This document shows positions 12,764 through 23,376 of a stretch of DNA of 64,000 nt, one piece after another. The DNA lies in contig CANMMF010000006.1 of NCBI GenBank assembly GCA_947498985.1, positions 186,001-250,000 on the forward strand, given 5' to 3'. A program made the position numbers and the translations under genes. The stretch is from an uncultured Paracoccaceae bacterium (GTDB lineage: Bacteria > Pseudomonadota > Alphaproteobacteria > Rhodobacterales > Rhodobacteraceae). How positions within the stretch are numbered: the first letter of the stretch is position 1; the number at the start of each line of letters is the position of its first letter. Below the pieces are notes generated by a model that was given only the letters and a program-made list of their open reading frames with translations, ran no database searches and was not told the DNA's origin.

Positions 12764-15484
12764 TCAGCCGGCTTTTTTGGCCGCCGCGGTCTTGGCCGCG
12801 GGTTTCTTTGCGGGCTTCTTCGCGGCCGTCTTCTTGGCCGCCGGCTTTTTCGCCGCCGCCTTCTTGGCCGGTTTCTTGCCTTTCTTGGCGGCTTTCTCGG
12901 CGATCAGCTCTAGCGCCATCTCCATCGTGACCGCCTCGGCCTCGGTGCCCTTGGGGATCGTGGCGTTGATCTTGTCCCATTTCACATAGGGTCCGTAGCG
13001 CCCGTCCATCACCGCAATCGGCCCGCCATCGGGGTGATCCCCCAGCTCTTTCAACGGCTTGGCCGGTGTGCGACCGCGCCCGCCGGGATTTGCGCGCTTT
13101 TCGGCCAGAAGCTCCACCGCGCGGTTCATCCCGATGACAAAGACGTCCTGCGGGTCCTTGAGATTGGCATAGATCGGCTTCGGCTCATCGGGCAGCTGGT
13201 GCATGAGATAAGGGCCAAACCGGCCAAAGTTCGACTTGATCACCCCGCCTTCGGGATGCATGCCGATCTCGCGCGGCAGGCTGAGCAGGGTCAGCGCCTT
13301 TTCCAGCGTCATTTCATCGGCTTGCCAGCCTTTCGGCAGGCTTGCGCGCGGCGGTTTCTTGTTCTCTTCACTGGCCTCGCCGCGCTGCACATAAGGGCCG
13401 AACCGGCCTGACCGCAGGCTGATTTCCTCGCCGTTCTCATCCTCGCCCAGGATCCGGTCCTGCCCTTCGGCGCCCTCCCCCCCGATGGGCCGGGTGTAGC
13501 GGCATTCGGGATAGCGCCCGCAACCGACAAAGCCGCCGGTGCGCGAGGTCTTCAGATGCAGCTGGCCTTCGCCGCAAAGCGGACAGATGCGCGGGTCGGA
13601 GCCGTCGTCGCGCGGTGGATAAAGCTGCGGCGCCAGCGCGTCATCGAGAACGTCGAGCACTTCGGCGATGCGCAGCTCGGACGTCTCGGCGATGGCTGCA
13701 GAGAAATCCTGCCAGAAGCGGCTCAGCAGATCCTTGTAATCCGCATTCCCGGCGCTGACTGTGTCGAGCTCGTTTTCCAGTGCCGCGGTGAAATCGTATT
13801 CCACGTAGCGCTTGAAGAAATTCAGCAGGAAGATCGTGACGATCCGGCCCTTGTCCTCGGGGATCAGGCGGCCCTTGTCCTTGCTGACATATTCGCGCTC
13901 CTGGATTGTCGAGACAATCGAGGCATAGGTCGAAGGCCGTCCGATGCCCAGTTCTTCCATGCGCTTGACCAGCGTCGCCTCCGTGTAGCGCGGCGGCGGC
14001 TGAGTGAAGCTCTGCGTGCCCAGCACCGCGCCGTTTTCCGACAGGACGGCCGCGCCGTTTTTCTGCAGTCCGGCCCCGGCGCTCTCGATCACCGCGTCGG
14101 ATTTGTCGCCCGCCTTGTCAAAGCCCGCCTGCATCGGCGCGCCCTTGGCGAACGCCGCCGCTTCACCCTGCATGATCTGCGGCAGGATACGGTCGTCATC
14201 GGCGTCGGCGGGCTCGTCGCGCCCTTCTTCGTAGACCTTGAGAAAGCCATCGAACACGATGCGTTGCCCGGTGGCGCGCAGTTGCACGTCATCGCGCTCA
14301 TCGGCCACGGTCACGGTGGTGCGCTCTAGTTTCGCGGGCGCCATCTGGCAGGCCAGCGTGCGCTTCCAGATCAGATCGTAAAGCTTGCGCTGGTCGGGCT
14401 CCGAAAGCTTGAGCGAGGCCGCGTCGCGGGTCATGTCCGTCGGGCGGATACACTCATGCGCTTCCTGCGCGTTCTTGGCCTTGTTTTTGTAATGCACAGG
14501 CTTTTCAGGCACATAGGACTTGCCATAGCGGTCGGTGATCGCCGCGCGCGCCTCCTGCACGGCCTCGGGTGCCATGTCGATCCCGTCGGTCCGCATATAG
14601 GTGATGTGCCCGGCCTCGTAGAGCCGCTGGGCGGTGGACATGCATTGCCGCGCGCCCATGCCGAGCTTGCGGCTGGCCTCCTGCTGCAGGGTCGAGGTCA
14701 TGAAGGGTGCCGACGGGTTGCGGGTCGCGGGCTTGGCCTCGACGAAGCTGACGCTGAGGGCGCGCGCGCTGACCGCCTGCACCGCCAGCTCGGCCTGGGT
14801 TTCGTTCTCCAGATCGTAGCGGTCGAGCTTCTTGCCGCCGAGCGTCACCAGACGCGCCTCGAACTCCTGGCCGCGCGGGGTCACGAACTGCGCCCTGACC
14901 TGCCAGTATTCCCGCGGTTTGAAGGCCTCGATCTCCATCTCGCGCTCGACCACGAGCCGCAGGCAGACAGATTGCACCCGCCCCGCCGACCGCGCGCCCG
15001 GCAGCTTGCGCCAGAGCACCGGCGAAAGGTTGAACCCCACCAAGTAATCAAGCGCGCGGCGCGCCAGATAGGCATCGACCAGCGGCACGTCGATGTCGCG
15101 CGGATTGGCCATCGCCTCGGTCACCGCGGCCTTGGTGATCGCGTTGAAGGTCACCCGGCTGACGGCGGTGTCCTTCTTGATCGAGCGGCGCTTGGTCAGC
15201 GCTTCCTTGAGGTGCCAGGAGATCGCCTCGCCCTCACGGTCGGGGTCGGTTGCGAGGATGAGCGCATTGTCGGATTTCAGCGCTTCGGCGATGGCCGAGA
15301 CATGCTTTTTCGAATCGTTCGCCACCTCCCAGGTCATCTCGAAGCCCTGCTCGGTATCGACGGAGCCGTCTTTCGGCGGCAGGTCCCGCACGTGCCCGTA
15401 GGAGGCCAGAACCGTATAGTCGGAACCCAGATACTTGTTGATTGTCTTGGCCTTGGCCGGGGACTCGACGACGACAACTGGCAT
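12764..15484 (-). CDS. topA: DNA topoisomerase I
   Basis: MPVVVVESPAKAKTINKYLGSDYTVLASYGHVRDLP...; zinc-finger PLCGEGQLHLKTSRTGGFVGC; Lys/Ala-rich C-terminal tail. Confidence 0.97.
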   Translation of the reverse strand: MPVVVVESPAKAKTINKYLGSDYTVLASYGHVRDLPPKDGSVDTEQGFEMTWEVANDSKKHVSAIAEALKSDNALILATDPDREGEAISWHLKEALTKRRSIKKDTAVSRVTFNAITKAAVTEAMANPRDIDVPLVDAYLARRALDYLVGFNLSPVLWRKLPGARSAGRVQSVCLRLVVEREMEIEAFKPREYWQVRAQFVTPRGQEFEARLVTLGGKKLDRYDLENETQAELAVQAVSARALSVSFVEAKPATRNPSAPFMTSTLQQEASRKLGMGARQCMSTAQRLYEAGHITYMRTDGIDMAPEAVQEARAAITDRYGKSYVPEKPVHYKNKAKNAQEAHECIRPTDMTRDAASLKLSEPDQRKLYDLIWKRTLACQMAPAKLERTTVTVADERDDVQLRATGQRIVFDGFLKVYEEGRDEPADADDDRILPQIMQGEAAAFAKGAPMQAGFDKAGDKSDAVIESAGAGLQKNGAAVLSENGAVLGTQSFTQPPPRYTEATLVKRMEELGIGRPSTYASIVSTIQEREYVSKDKGRLIPEDKGRIVTIFLLNFFKRYVEYDFTAALENELDTVSAGNADYKDLLSRFWQDFSAAIAETSELRIAEVLDVLDDALAPQLYPPRDDGSDPRICPLCGEGQLHLKTSRTGGFVGCGRYPECRYTRPIGGEGAEGQDRILGEDENGEEISLRSGRFGPYVQRGEASEENKKPPRASLPKGWQADEMTLEKALTLLSLPREIGMHPEGGVIKSNFGRFGPYLMHQLPDEPKPIYANLKDPQDVFVIGMNRAVELLAEKRANPGGRGRTPAKPLKELGDHPDGGPIAVMDGRYGPYVKWDKINATIPKGTEAEAVTMEMALELIAEKAAKKGKKPAKKAAAKKPAAKKTAAKKPAKKPAAKTAAAKKAG

Positions 15485-15637
15485 CTGCGGGAAACCCTCC
15501 TGAACGATTATTATATGGCCGGTCGATGGCCGCGTATGGCGTTGAGGGATGTGGGGTGCAAGGGGCAATTGTCAACGCAGCGTGCGATTCTGCGCTGTTG
15601 CGTCACGCGCCCGCGCCATGCGCTGCGGCAAAATGAA

Positions 15638-15663
15638 CCCCGCGCATCGCCTGACGCGCGGGG
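15638..15663 (-). terminator. Hairpin downstream of small lipoprotein gene
   Basis: CCCCGCGC-N10-GCGCGGGG perfect 8-bp stem, followed on the minus strand by TTCATTTT. Confidence 0.45.
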
Positions 15664-15697
15664 CCTGAAAATCTCTGGATCCGGCGCGGGGCGCCGA

Positions 15698-15928
15698 TCA
15701 ATCCTCGACGTCGTCGTCGCCATCCTCCATCGACATGCCGGCATCTTCCATCGACCCGCCCGAGGCCGGATCCGCAGCGCCAACCATGGGGCGATAGGCG
15801 ACGATCGAGCCGTCCTTGGCATAGATCGGGGTCTGCGCCGGAGCGACAACCACCTCTTGCGGCTTGCTGCAGGCGGAAAGCGCGAGAAGCGCGGCGGCGC
15901 TGGTGGCAACACTGATTCTCTTGAGCAT
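15698..15928 (-). CDS. Small putative lipoprotein, acidic C-terminus
   Basis: MLKRISVATSAAALLALSACSKPQEVVVAPAQTPIYAKDGSIVAYRPMVGAADPASGGSMEDAGMSMEDGDDDVED; lipobox LSAC. Confidence 0.65.
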   Translation of the reverse strand: MLKRISVATSAAALLALSACSKPQEVVVAPAQTPIYAKDGSIVAYRPMVGAADPASGGSMEDAGMSMEDGDDDVED

Positions 15929-16087
15929 GGAAATCTGTCCTTTTTCCCAAGTCCGTTGACGCAGGCACGCGCCCGGCGCGCGCCGTCGCTGGCGGCGGAT
16001 GTCCTTTCGGATCCGTTTCGCGATGTTGGCCAACTCGTGACGGCGGGTCCGGGTTCCCGGTTATGTGCGCTTGCGGCGCAAATCAGC

Positions 16088-17293
16088 TCAGGTCGCAAGC
16101 GAGAGCAGCCCCCCGGGCTGGCGCCGGATGCGGCCATCGAGCTCCAGATCGGTGAGCGCCGGGGCCACGGCGCGGCTTGGCGCGCCCAGATCGCGGATGA
16201 GCTGATCCTCGGCCAGCGGCGAGGGCCCGAGCCGCGACAGGATCTGGCTGTGCAGGGCGGCGGTTTCCGCAAGGCTGCGGGTTTCGGGCGGGGCCGGTGG
16301 AATGTCGGGCGTGGCGACGGCGGGGCCCGGCAGGTCCATCGCCATCTGCGTGGCGCTTGCGGTCTCCTGCAGATCGGGCAGCAGTTCCAGAACATCCTCC
16401 GCCCCGCGCACCAGCCGCGCGCCGTCGCGGATCAGCATGTTGCAGCCGCTGGCACGCGCATCGAACGGATGGCCCGGCACCGCCAGCACCTCGCGCCCCT
16501 GATCGAGCGCGGTGCGCGCCGTGATCAGCGAGCCCGAGCGGGCCGCCGCCTCGACAACCACGGTGGCCCGTGCCAGACCCGAGACGATCCGGTTGCGCAT
16601 CGGGAAGTGCCGCGCCAGCGGTTGCAGCCCCATCGGCTGCTCGCTGAGCCGCGCGCCGCCCGAAGTGGCGATCTCTTCGGCGAGGCGGGTGTTTTCGGAC
16701 GGGTAGAGCACATCGACGCCGCCACCCATCACTGCCACCGTGCCGGTCCCGAGCGCGGCCTTGTGGGCGGATGTGTCGATGCCGCGGGCCAGCCCCGAGG
16801 CAACGACATACCCCGCCTTGCCCAGCCCGTCGGCCAGCCCGCGGGCCATGCGCATGCCCAGCGACGACGCGTTTCGCGCGCCGACCAGCGCCACCATCGG
16901 GCGGCTCAGCACCGATGCGTCACCAACCGCCCAGAGCAGCGGCGGCGCGTCCTCGAGCGCGGCAAGTTCGGGGGGATAAAGGATATCGCCGCGGCAGATC
17001 ATGTGCGCGCCCGCCGCGCGCGCGGCGTTCAGTTCGGCGTGCACAACGGCTTCGGGGCAGATCTGGTATTTCTCGACCCCGGCGGCGCGGGCAATCTCCG
17101 GCAAGGCCAGAAGCGCGCCCTGCGCGCTGCCATGCTCGGCCATCAGCCGCCAGAAGGTGGCGACGCCGACGCGGCGGGATCGCAAGAGACGGAGCCAGGA
17201 AATCCGGTCGTCTTCCGTGGTGGGTGGGAGTGGGGGGTGAGTGGAAGAAAAGCTGTCGTCCGGCATCCCTGTCCCCGTCGCTTGCAGGATCAT
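16088..17293 (-). CDS. dprA: DNA-processing protein DprA (start may be 17266)
   Basis: Rossmann-like core VALVGARNASSLGMRMARGLADGLGKAGYVVASGLARGIDTSAHKAAL...VMGGGVDVLYPSEN. Confidence 0.93.
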   Translation of the reverse strand: MILQATGTGMPDDSFSSTHPPLPPTTEDDRISWLRLLRSRRVGVATFWRLMAEHGSAQGALLALPEIARAAGVEKYQICPEAVVHAELNAARAAGAHMICRGDILYPPELAALEDAPPLLWAVGDASVLSRPMVALVGARNASSLGMRMARGLADGLGKAGYVVASGLARGIDTSAHKAALGTGTVAVMGGGVDVLYPSENTRLAEEIATSGGARLSEQPMGLQPLARHFPMRNRIVSGLARATVVVEAAARSGSLITARTALDQGREVLAVPGHPFDARASGCNMLIRDGARLVRGAEDVLELLPDLQETASATQMAMDLPGPAVATPDIPPAPPETRSLAETAALHSQILSRLGPSPLAEDQLIRDLGAPSRAVAPALTDLELDGRIRRQPGGLLSLAT

Positions 17294-17386
17294 GGATAGC
17301 GCGCGGGTGGTTAATGCGGAGTAAACCGAAATCAGCTTTGTGACCGCTAAATGCGAAGCACTTGTTTTTTGGCAGTATTCTTTGAA

Positions 17387-17990
17387 TTATTCTTTTGAAT
17401 TGTCATGAATTCGGCCTCGCCGCCCCTCCTTCGGTCCCGGTTGCGACGCATCTGCGCGCTCTGCCGCGCCCCCCGCGCGTCGCATCATGGCCCAGAGCAC
17501 GGTCCAGACCGTGAGCCCCTGGATCGACAGCGCCACCATCAGATGCGGCAGGACAGAGGCGTCCTCGGTGGTGAGGTCCGCGTTCAGGGCGACATGCACC
17601 AGCGGCAGTCCGAAGATAAGCGCTGCAAGCACCGCCGACACCGCCCCGGCCCAGCCCGTGACCACCAGACCCAGCACCAGAGCCACGCTGAGCGGCAAGG
17701 TCAGAAGCCCCAGAACAGGCGCGGCCATCAGCGCATAGAGCACAAAGAGAATCGCCCGGCGCACAGCGTCGCCACCATCGAGCGCGCCCGGAACGCCGGC
17801 CAGTCTCAGCAGGGCGTAGGCCAGCAGAGCGGGCAGCAGGATGCCGAGGCATGTGGCGCCGACCGGGCGCCAGACGCCAACAACGCGCCACGCCATCGGC
17901 GGACTGCGCAGGCCGGTTGGCCAGGGGGCGCGGTCGGGCGCGCCCCGCGCCGCTGGCACCGTATCAGTCCGAAACCGCGTCACACCCGGA

Positions 17991-18004
<14 letters not shown>
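17387..18004 (-). CDS. Multi-pass membrane protein of unknown function
   Basis: Hydrophobic segments (LGILLPALLAYALLRLAG, AILFVLYALMAAPVLGLLTLPLSVALVLGLVVTGW); 14-nt overlap with tldD; start uncertain. Confidence 0.55.
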
Positions 18005-19412
<1,408 letters not shown>

Positions 19413-19430
19413 GAAAAGCCTCGGGTTTTG

Positions 19431-19444
19431 TTGATCTGGATCAA
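19431..19444. promoter_or_regulatory. Putative FNR/FnrL box
   Basis: TTGATctggATCAA, an exact match to TTGAT-N4-ATCAA, in the divergent tldD/coxII intergenic region. Confidence 0.6.
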
Positions 19445-19599
19445 GAAAGCGGCGGTTTGCCGCAAGATGAACGCTTTAACGACACCGCAGAATATGGTTT
19501 TAAACTCGCGATACGCAATGGACAGCCTCCGGCCCGAGTCTCCGGACCGCAGGGGGCATCCGCGCTTCGGACCAGACGCACAACCGACCAGGGTGAAAT

Positions 19600-20475
19600 A
19601 TGCAATTGAAATCGATGCTGACAGGCCTCATCGGCGCAGCCTTCGCAACGCCCGCGATGGCGCAGGAACTGGAGATCATCGGACGCCCGGTCGATGGCGG
19701 CGTGGGCTTCCAGCCGGCGGCCACCAACCTCGCGACCGAGCTGCAATGGCTCGACGGGCTGCTGCTGATCATCATCACCGTGATCACGCTGTTTGTGGTG
19801 GCGCTGCTGGCCTATGTGATCGTGCGCTACAACCGCAAGGCCAATCCCGATCCGGCGCGGTTCACCCATAACACGCCCATCGAGGTGGCCTGGACCATCG
19901 TGCCGATCATCATCCTGATCGGCATCGGCGCCGCTTCTCTGCCGGTGCTGTTCAACCAGCAGGAAATCCCCGAAGGCGATGTGACCATCAAGGCCACCGG
20001 CTATCAGTGGTACTGGGGCTACGAATATGTCGGCACCGATCTGGCCTATGACGGCTACATGATCGGCTCGCCCTTCACCGGTGGCGACAACCGCATGACC
20101 GATGAGGTCGAGGCGCAGCTTGTCGAGGCCGGCTACAGCAAGGACGAGTTCCTGCTGGCCACAGATACCGCAATTGTGGTGCCCGTGGGCAAGACCATCG
20201 TGATCCAGGTCACCGGCGGTGACGTGATCCACTCCTGGACGATCCCCGCCTTCGGTGTGAAGCAGGATGGCGTGCCCGGGCGTCTGGCGGAGCTGTGGTT
20301 CACGCCGGAACAGGAAGGCGTCTATTTCGGCCAGTGTTCGGAGCTGTGCGGCATCGCGCATGCCTATATGCCGATCACGGTGAAGGTGGTCTCCGAGGCC
20401 GCTTACGAGGCCTGGCTCGCGCGGTCGCTGGAGGCCGGAGAATATACCGACGTGCGTGAGGTTCTGACAAACTGA
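19600..20475 (+). CDS. coxB: Cytochrome c oxidase subunit II
   Basis: [21 protein letters not shown]...[10 protein letters not shown]...[17 protein letters not shown] (CuA site). Confidence 0.97.
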   Translation: MQLKSMLTGLIGAAFATPAMAQELEIIGRPVDGGVGFQPAATNLATELQWLDGLLLIIITVITLFVVALLAYVIVRYNRKANPDPARFTHNTPIEVAWTIVPIIILIGIGAASLPVLFNQQEIPEGDVTIKATGYQWYWGYEYVGTDLAYDGYMIGSPFTGGDNRMTDEVEAQLVEAGYSKDEFLLATDTAIVVPVGKTIVIQVTGGDVIHSWTIPAFGVKQDGVPGRLAELWFTPEQEGVYFGQCSELCGIAHAYMPITVKVVSEAAYEAWLARSLEAGEYTDVREVLTN

Positions 20476-20555
20476 GCGGCGTGGTGGGTTGAAAACCCAC
20501 CCTACGGCGCCGCACGCGCAACCGCGTAGGGTGGGTTTTCAACCCACCACGCCGC
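20476..20555. repeat. Perfect 31-bp inverted repeat (REP/BIME-like) between coxII and ctaB
   Basis: GCGGCGTGGTGGGTTGAAAACCCACCCTACG (20476-20506) is the exact reverse complement of CGTAGGGTGGGTTTTCAACCCACCACGCCGC (20525-20555); 18-nt loop. Confidence 0.92.
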
Positions 20556-20565
20556 AGGAGAGACC

Positions 20566-21501
20566 ATGAGCGACGCAAGCATCAACAGCACCGGTCTGGA
20601 CGGCGAGGCGCAGTTCGGCGATTACTTCGCCCTGCTCAAGCCCCGCGTGATGACGCTGGTGGTTTTCACCGCCTGTGTCGGTCTGCTGGCAGCCCCGGTG
20701 TCGCTGCATCCCTTTGTGGCGTTTTGCGCAATTCTCTTTATCGCCGTGGGCGGCGGCGCGTCCGGTGCGCTCAACATGTGGTATGACGCCGATATCGACG
20801 CGGTGATGAAGCGCACCGCCAAGCGCCCGATCCCCGCGGGCAAGGTCACCGGTCAGGAGGCGCTGGCCATCGGGCTTTTTCTGTCCGGCGTCTCGGTAAT
20901 GTTCCTGGGGCTCGCCACCAACTGGCTGGCGGCCGGTCTGCTGGCCTTCACGATCTTTTTCTACGTCATCATCTACACCATGTGGCTCAAGCGCCTGACG
21001 CCGCAGAACATCGTGATCGGAGGCGCCGCCGGTGCCTTTCCTCCGATGATCGGCTGGGCCGCCGCCACCGGCAGCGTTTCGGTGGAAGCGGTGCTGATGT
21101 TCTGCCTGACCTTCATGTGGACGCCGCCGCATTTCTGGGCGCTCGCGCTCTTTGTGCGGATGGATTACGACAACGCCACCGTGCCGATGCTCACCGTGAC
21201 CCACGGCCGCCGGGCGACACGCAACCACATCCTGGTCTACACGATCCTGCTGGCGGTGCTGGCGATTGCCACCGGCTTTACCTCCGTCGGCGGGCCGGTC
21301 TATCTGACCGTTGCGCTGGTGCTCAACGCGCTCTTCGTCAAGGGCGCCTGGGAGATCTGGAACCGCGACGAGGATCAGGCGGAAGCGGACAGGTACCTGG
21401 CCGAGCGCAGGTTCTTCAAACTGTCGCTCTACTATCTCTTTGCCCATTTCGGTGCGATCCTCGTCGAGGCGGGGCTCGAGCGGTTCGGGGTGTTGGCATG
21501 A
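20566..21501 (+). CDS. ctaB: Protoheme IX farnesyltransferase
   Basis: DYFALLKPRVMTLVVFTACVGLL...NMWYDADIDAVMKRTAKRPIPAG. Confidence 0.96.
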   Translation: MSDASINSTGLDGEAQFGDYFALLKPRVMTLVVFTACVGLLAAPVSLHPFVAFCAILFIAVGGGASGALNMWYDADIDAVMKRTAKRPIPAGKVTGQEALAIGLFLSGVSVMFLGLATNWLAAGLLAFTIFFYVIIYTMWLKRLTPQNIVIGGAAGAFPPMIGWAAATGSVSVEAVLMFCLTFMWTPPHFWALALFVRMDYDNATVPMLTVTHGRRATRNHILVYTILLAVLAIATGFTSVGGPVYLTVALVLNALFVKGAWEIWNRDEDQAEADRYLAERRFFKLSLYYLFAHFGAILVEAGLERFGVLA

Positions 21502-21674
21502 TCTCCAGGCAACATGAGCTGCACCAGCGTCGGTTCGGCCGCAATCTTGGCGTCGGGCTTGTGCTTGCCGCCTTCATCGCGGTCATCTTTGGCCTCACGG
21601 TGGTCAAGGTGACCTCCGACGACTTCTCGGTCACCAACAGCGGCGTTCAGACCGGAGGCAGCGATGGCAATTGA
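21498..21674 (+). CDS. CoxF-like small membrane protein
   Basis: [58 protein letters not shown] (58 aa); ATGA overlap with ctaB, overlaps ctaG start. Confidence 0.75.
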   Translation: MISRQHELHQRRFGRNLGVGLVLAAFIAVIFGLTVVKVTSDDFSVTNSGVQTGGSDGN

Positions 21675-22248
21675 TCCCAAGACCAAAACCGTTCTGCAGG
21701 CGGGCTCGCTCGTGGTCTTCATGGGCGCCATGGCCTGGGCCTCGGTGCCGCTTTACGACTGGTTCTGCCGGGTCACCGGCTATGGCGGTGCGACCGGTGT
21801 TGCCACGGCCACCGAAGGCAAGATCCTCGATCAGACCATCAAGGTGCGCTTTGATGCCTCACTCGAACGCGGCATGGCCTGGGAGTTCAGGCCGATGCAG
21901 CCCGAGATGGAGATCCGCATCGGCGAAGAGGGCATGGCCTTCTACGAGGCCTATAATCCCACCAACCGCCCCATCGCGGGCTCGGCGAGCTACAACGTGG
22001 CCCCGTTCGGCGCGGGGGGGTATTTCTCCAAGATCGACTGCTTCTGCTTTGAAGAACAGGTGCTGATGCCGGGCGAGCGGGTTGAAATGCCGGTGGTCTT
22101 CTTTGTCGAGACCGGTATCGTCGACGATGCCGAGGCCAGCCGCTCGAAACACATCACATTGTCCTATACGTTCTACGAGATCGACCTGCCCGAAGAGACG
22201 CAGGCCGCTCTGGAACGCAAAGCGGATGATCAAACATCCCTGAACTGA
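21664..22248 (+). CDS. ctaG: Cytochrome c oxidase assembly protein CtaG/Cox11
   Basis: [21 protein letters not shown]...[27 protein letters not shown]. Confidence 0.96.
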   Translation: MAIDPKTKTVLQAGSLVVFMGAMAWASVPLYDWFCRVTGYGGATGVATATEGKILDQTIKVRFDASLERGMAWEFRPMQPEMEIRIGEEGMAFYEAYNPTNRPIAGSASYNVAPFGAGGYFSKIDCFCFEEQVLMPGERVEMPVVFFVETGIVDDAEASRSKHITLSYTFYEIDLPEETQAALERKADDQTSLN

Positions 22249-22267
22249 CGCCAAACGAGGGACCCTT

Positions 22268-23074
22268 ATGGCTCACGCGAAAAACCACGACTACCATATC
22301 CTGAACCCCTCCATCTGGCCGTTGCTGGGGGCGCTTTCGGGGTTCATCATGCTCTTCGGCGCCGTGTTGTGGTTCCACGACAACGGCCCCTGGCTCTTTC
22401 TGATCGGCTTCGTCGGCGTGCTCTACGTCATGTTCGGCTGGTGGTCGGAAGTGGTGAGCGAAAGCCATGTGGGCGATCACACACCAGTGGTGCGGCTGGG
22501 GCTGAAATACGGCTTCATCCTCTTCATCATGTCCGAGGTGATGTTCTTCTTCGCCTGGTTCTGGTCGTTCTTCAAACACGCGCTCTATCCCATCGATCCC
22601 GGCGGCATGAGCCCGGCAGTGGATGGCGTCTGGCCGCCTCTGGGCATCGAGACCTTCGATCCCTGGCACCTGCCGCTGATCAACACGCTGATCCTGCTCT
22701 GCTCGGGCGCCGCGGCGACCTGGGCGCACCACGCGCTGGTGCATGAGGACAACCGCGAGGACATGAAATGGGGGCTGATCATCGCCATCGCCCTCGGCGC
22801 GATCTTCACGGTGTTCCAGGTCTATGAGTATTCCCATGCAGGCTTCGGCTTTGCCGGGAACATCTACGGCGCCAACTTCTTCATGGCGACGGGCTTTCAC
22901 GGCGCGCATGTGGTGATCGGCACGATCTTCCTCTTTGTCTGCCTGCTGCGGCTCTTGCGCGGCCATTTCACCGCCGACAAGCATATCGGGTTCGAGGCGG
23001 CGGCATGGTACTGGCACTTCGTCGACGTGGTTTGGCTGTTTCTCTTTGCCGCAATCTACGTCTGGGGCGGCTGA
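22268..23074 (+). CDS. ctaE: Cytochrome c oxidase subunit III
   Basis: [26 protein letters not shown]...[22 protein letters not shown]. Confidence 0.96.
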   Translation: MAHAKNHDYHILNPSIWPLLGALSGFIMLFGAVLWFHDNGPWLFLIGFVGVLYVMFGWWSEVVSESHVGDHTPVVRLGLKYGFILFIMSEVMFFFAWFWSFFKHALYPIDPGGMSPAVDGVWPPLGIETFDPWHLPLINTLILLCSGAAATWAHHALVHEDNREDMKWGLIIAIALGAIFTVFQVYEYSHAGFGFAGNIYGANFFMATGFHGAHVVIGTIFLFVCLLRLLRGHFTADKHIGFEAAAWYWHFVDVVWLFLFAAIYVWGG

Positions 23075-23077
23075 CGG

Positions 23078-23106
23078 CATGGTGGGGTGAAACCCCACCC
23101 TACGGA
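23078..23106. repeat. REP-like palindrome, second copy related to 20476-20555
   Basis: GCATGGTGGGGTGAAACCCCACCCTACGG; internal stem GGTGGGGT-GAA-ACCCCACC followed by CTACG as in the coxII-ctaB element. Confidence 0.75.
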
Positions 23107-23112
23107 GGATGC

Positions 23113-23145
23113 AAACGCCCGCCTGTCACGGCGGGCGTTTTGCGT
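23113..23145 (+). terminator. Rho-independent terminator after ctaE
   Basis: AAACGCCCGCC-TGTCAC-GGCGGGCGTTTTGCG, 11-bp perfect stem followed by T-rich tract. Confidence 0.75.
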
Positions 23146-23190
23146 ATTGGGGTGTTGCTCCGAAAGAGCAAGCCTTTCGCACGTTGATCG

Positions 23191-23300
23191 GAGCGGGACC
23201 AGCCCCCGCACGCAGGTTCAAGCGGGGGCCAGCCCCCGCACGCAGGTTCAAGCGGGGGCCAGCCCCCGCACGCAGGTTCAAGCGGGGGCCAGCCCCCGCA
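23191..23300. repeat. 30-bp tandem repeat (about 3.7 units), each unit a GC hairpin
   Basis: Units AGCGGGGGCCAGCCCCCGCACGCAGGTTCA at 23221-23250 and 23251-23280 are identical; degenerate unit at 23191-23220; partial unit at 23281-23300; each contains GCGGGGGC-CA-GCCCCCGC. Confidence 0.92.
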
Positions 23301-23328
23301 CCCCCGAAGTTTATCGGCAAGATGAAGC
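23284..23328 (+). repeat. Dispersed GC-rich intergenic repeat, copy 3 (fused to tandem array)
   Basis: GGGGGCCAGCCCCCGCACCCCCGAAGTTTATCGGCAAGATGAAGCC. Confidence 0.75.
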
Positions 23329-23376
23329 CCCGGGGATTGCGCTTGCGGCCAGAGGCGGTACATCCGGGGCGAAGCA

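Noticed and set aside
12764-12900. Low-complexity KKPAKKAAAKK tail as a repeat or histone-like gene
   Set aside because: In frame with topA; Lys/Ala-rich C-terminal tails of this kind are common on GC-rich bacterial topoisomerase I.
14456-17299. 947-aa + strand ORF over topA and dprA
   Set aside because: Antisense to canonical topA and dprA; no recognisable motifs.
19600-23074. Absence of coxA (subunit I) from the cox operon as an anomaly
   Set aside because: In this family subunit I is commonly encoded elsewhere, so the coxII-ctaB-coxF-ctaG-ctaE arrangement is ordinary.
23191-23300. 30-bp repeats as a CRISPR array
   Set aside because: Repeats are contiguous with no unique spacers and no cas genes nearby; a tandem array of hairpins.
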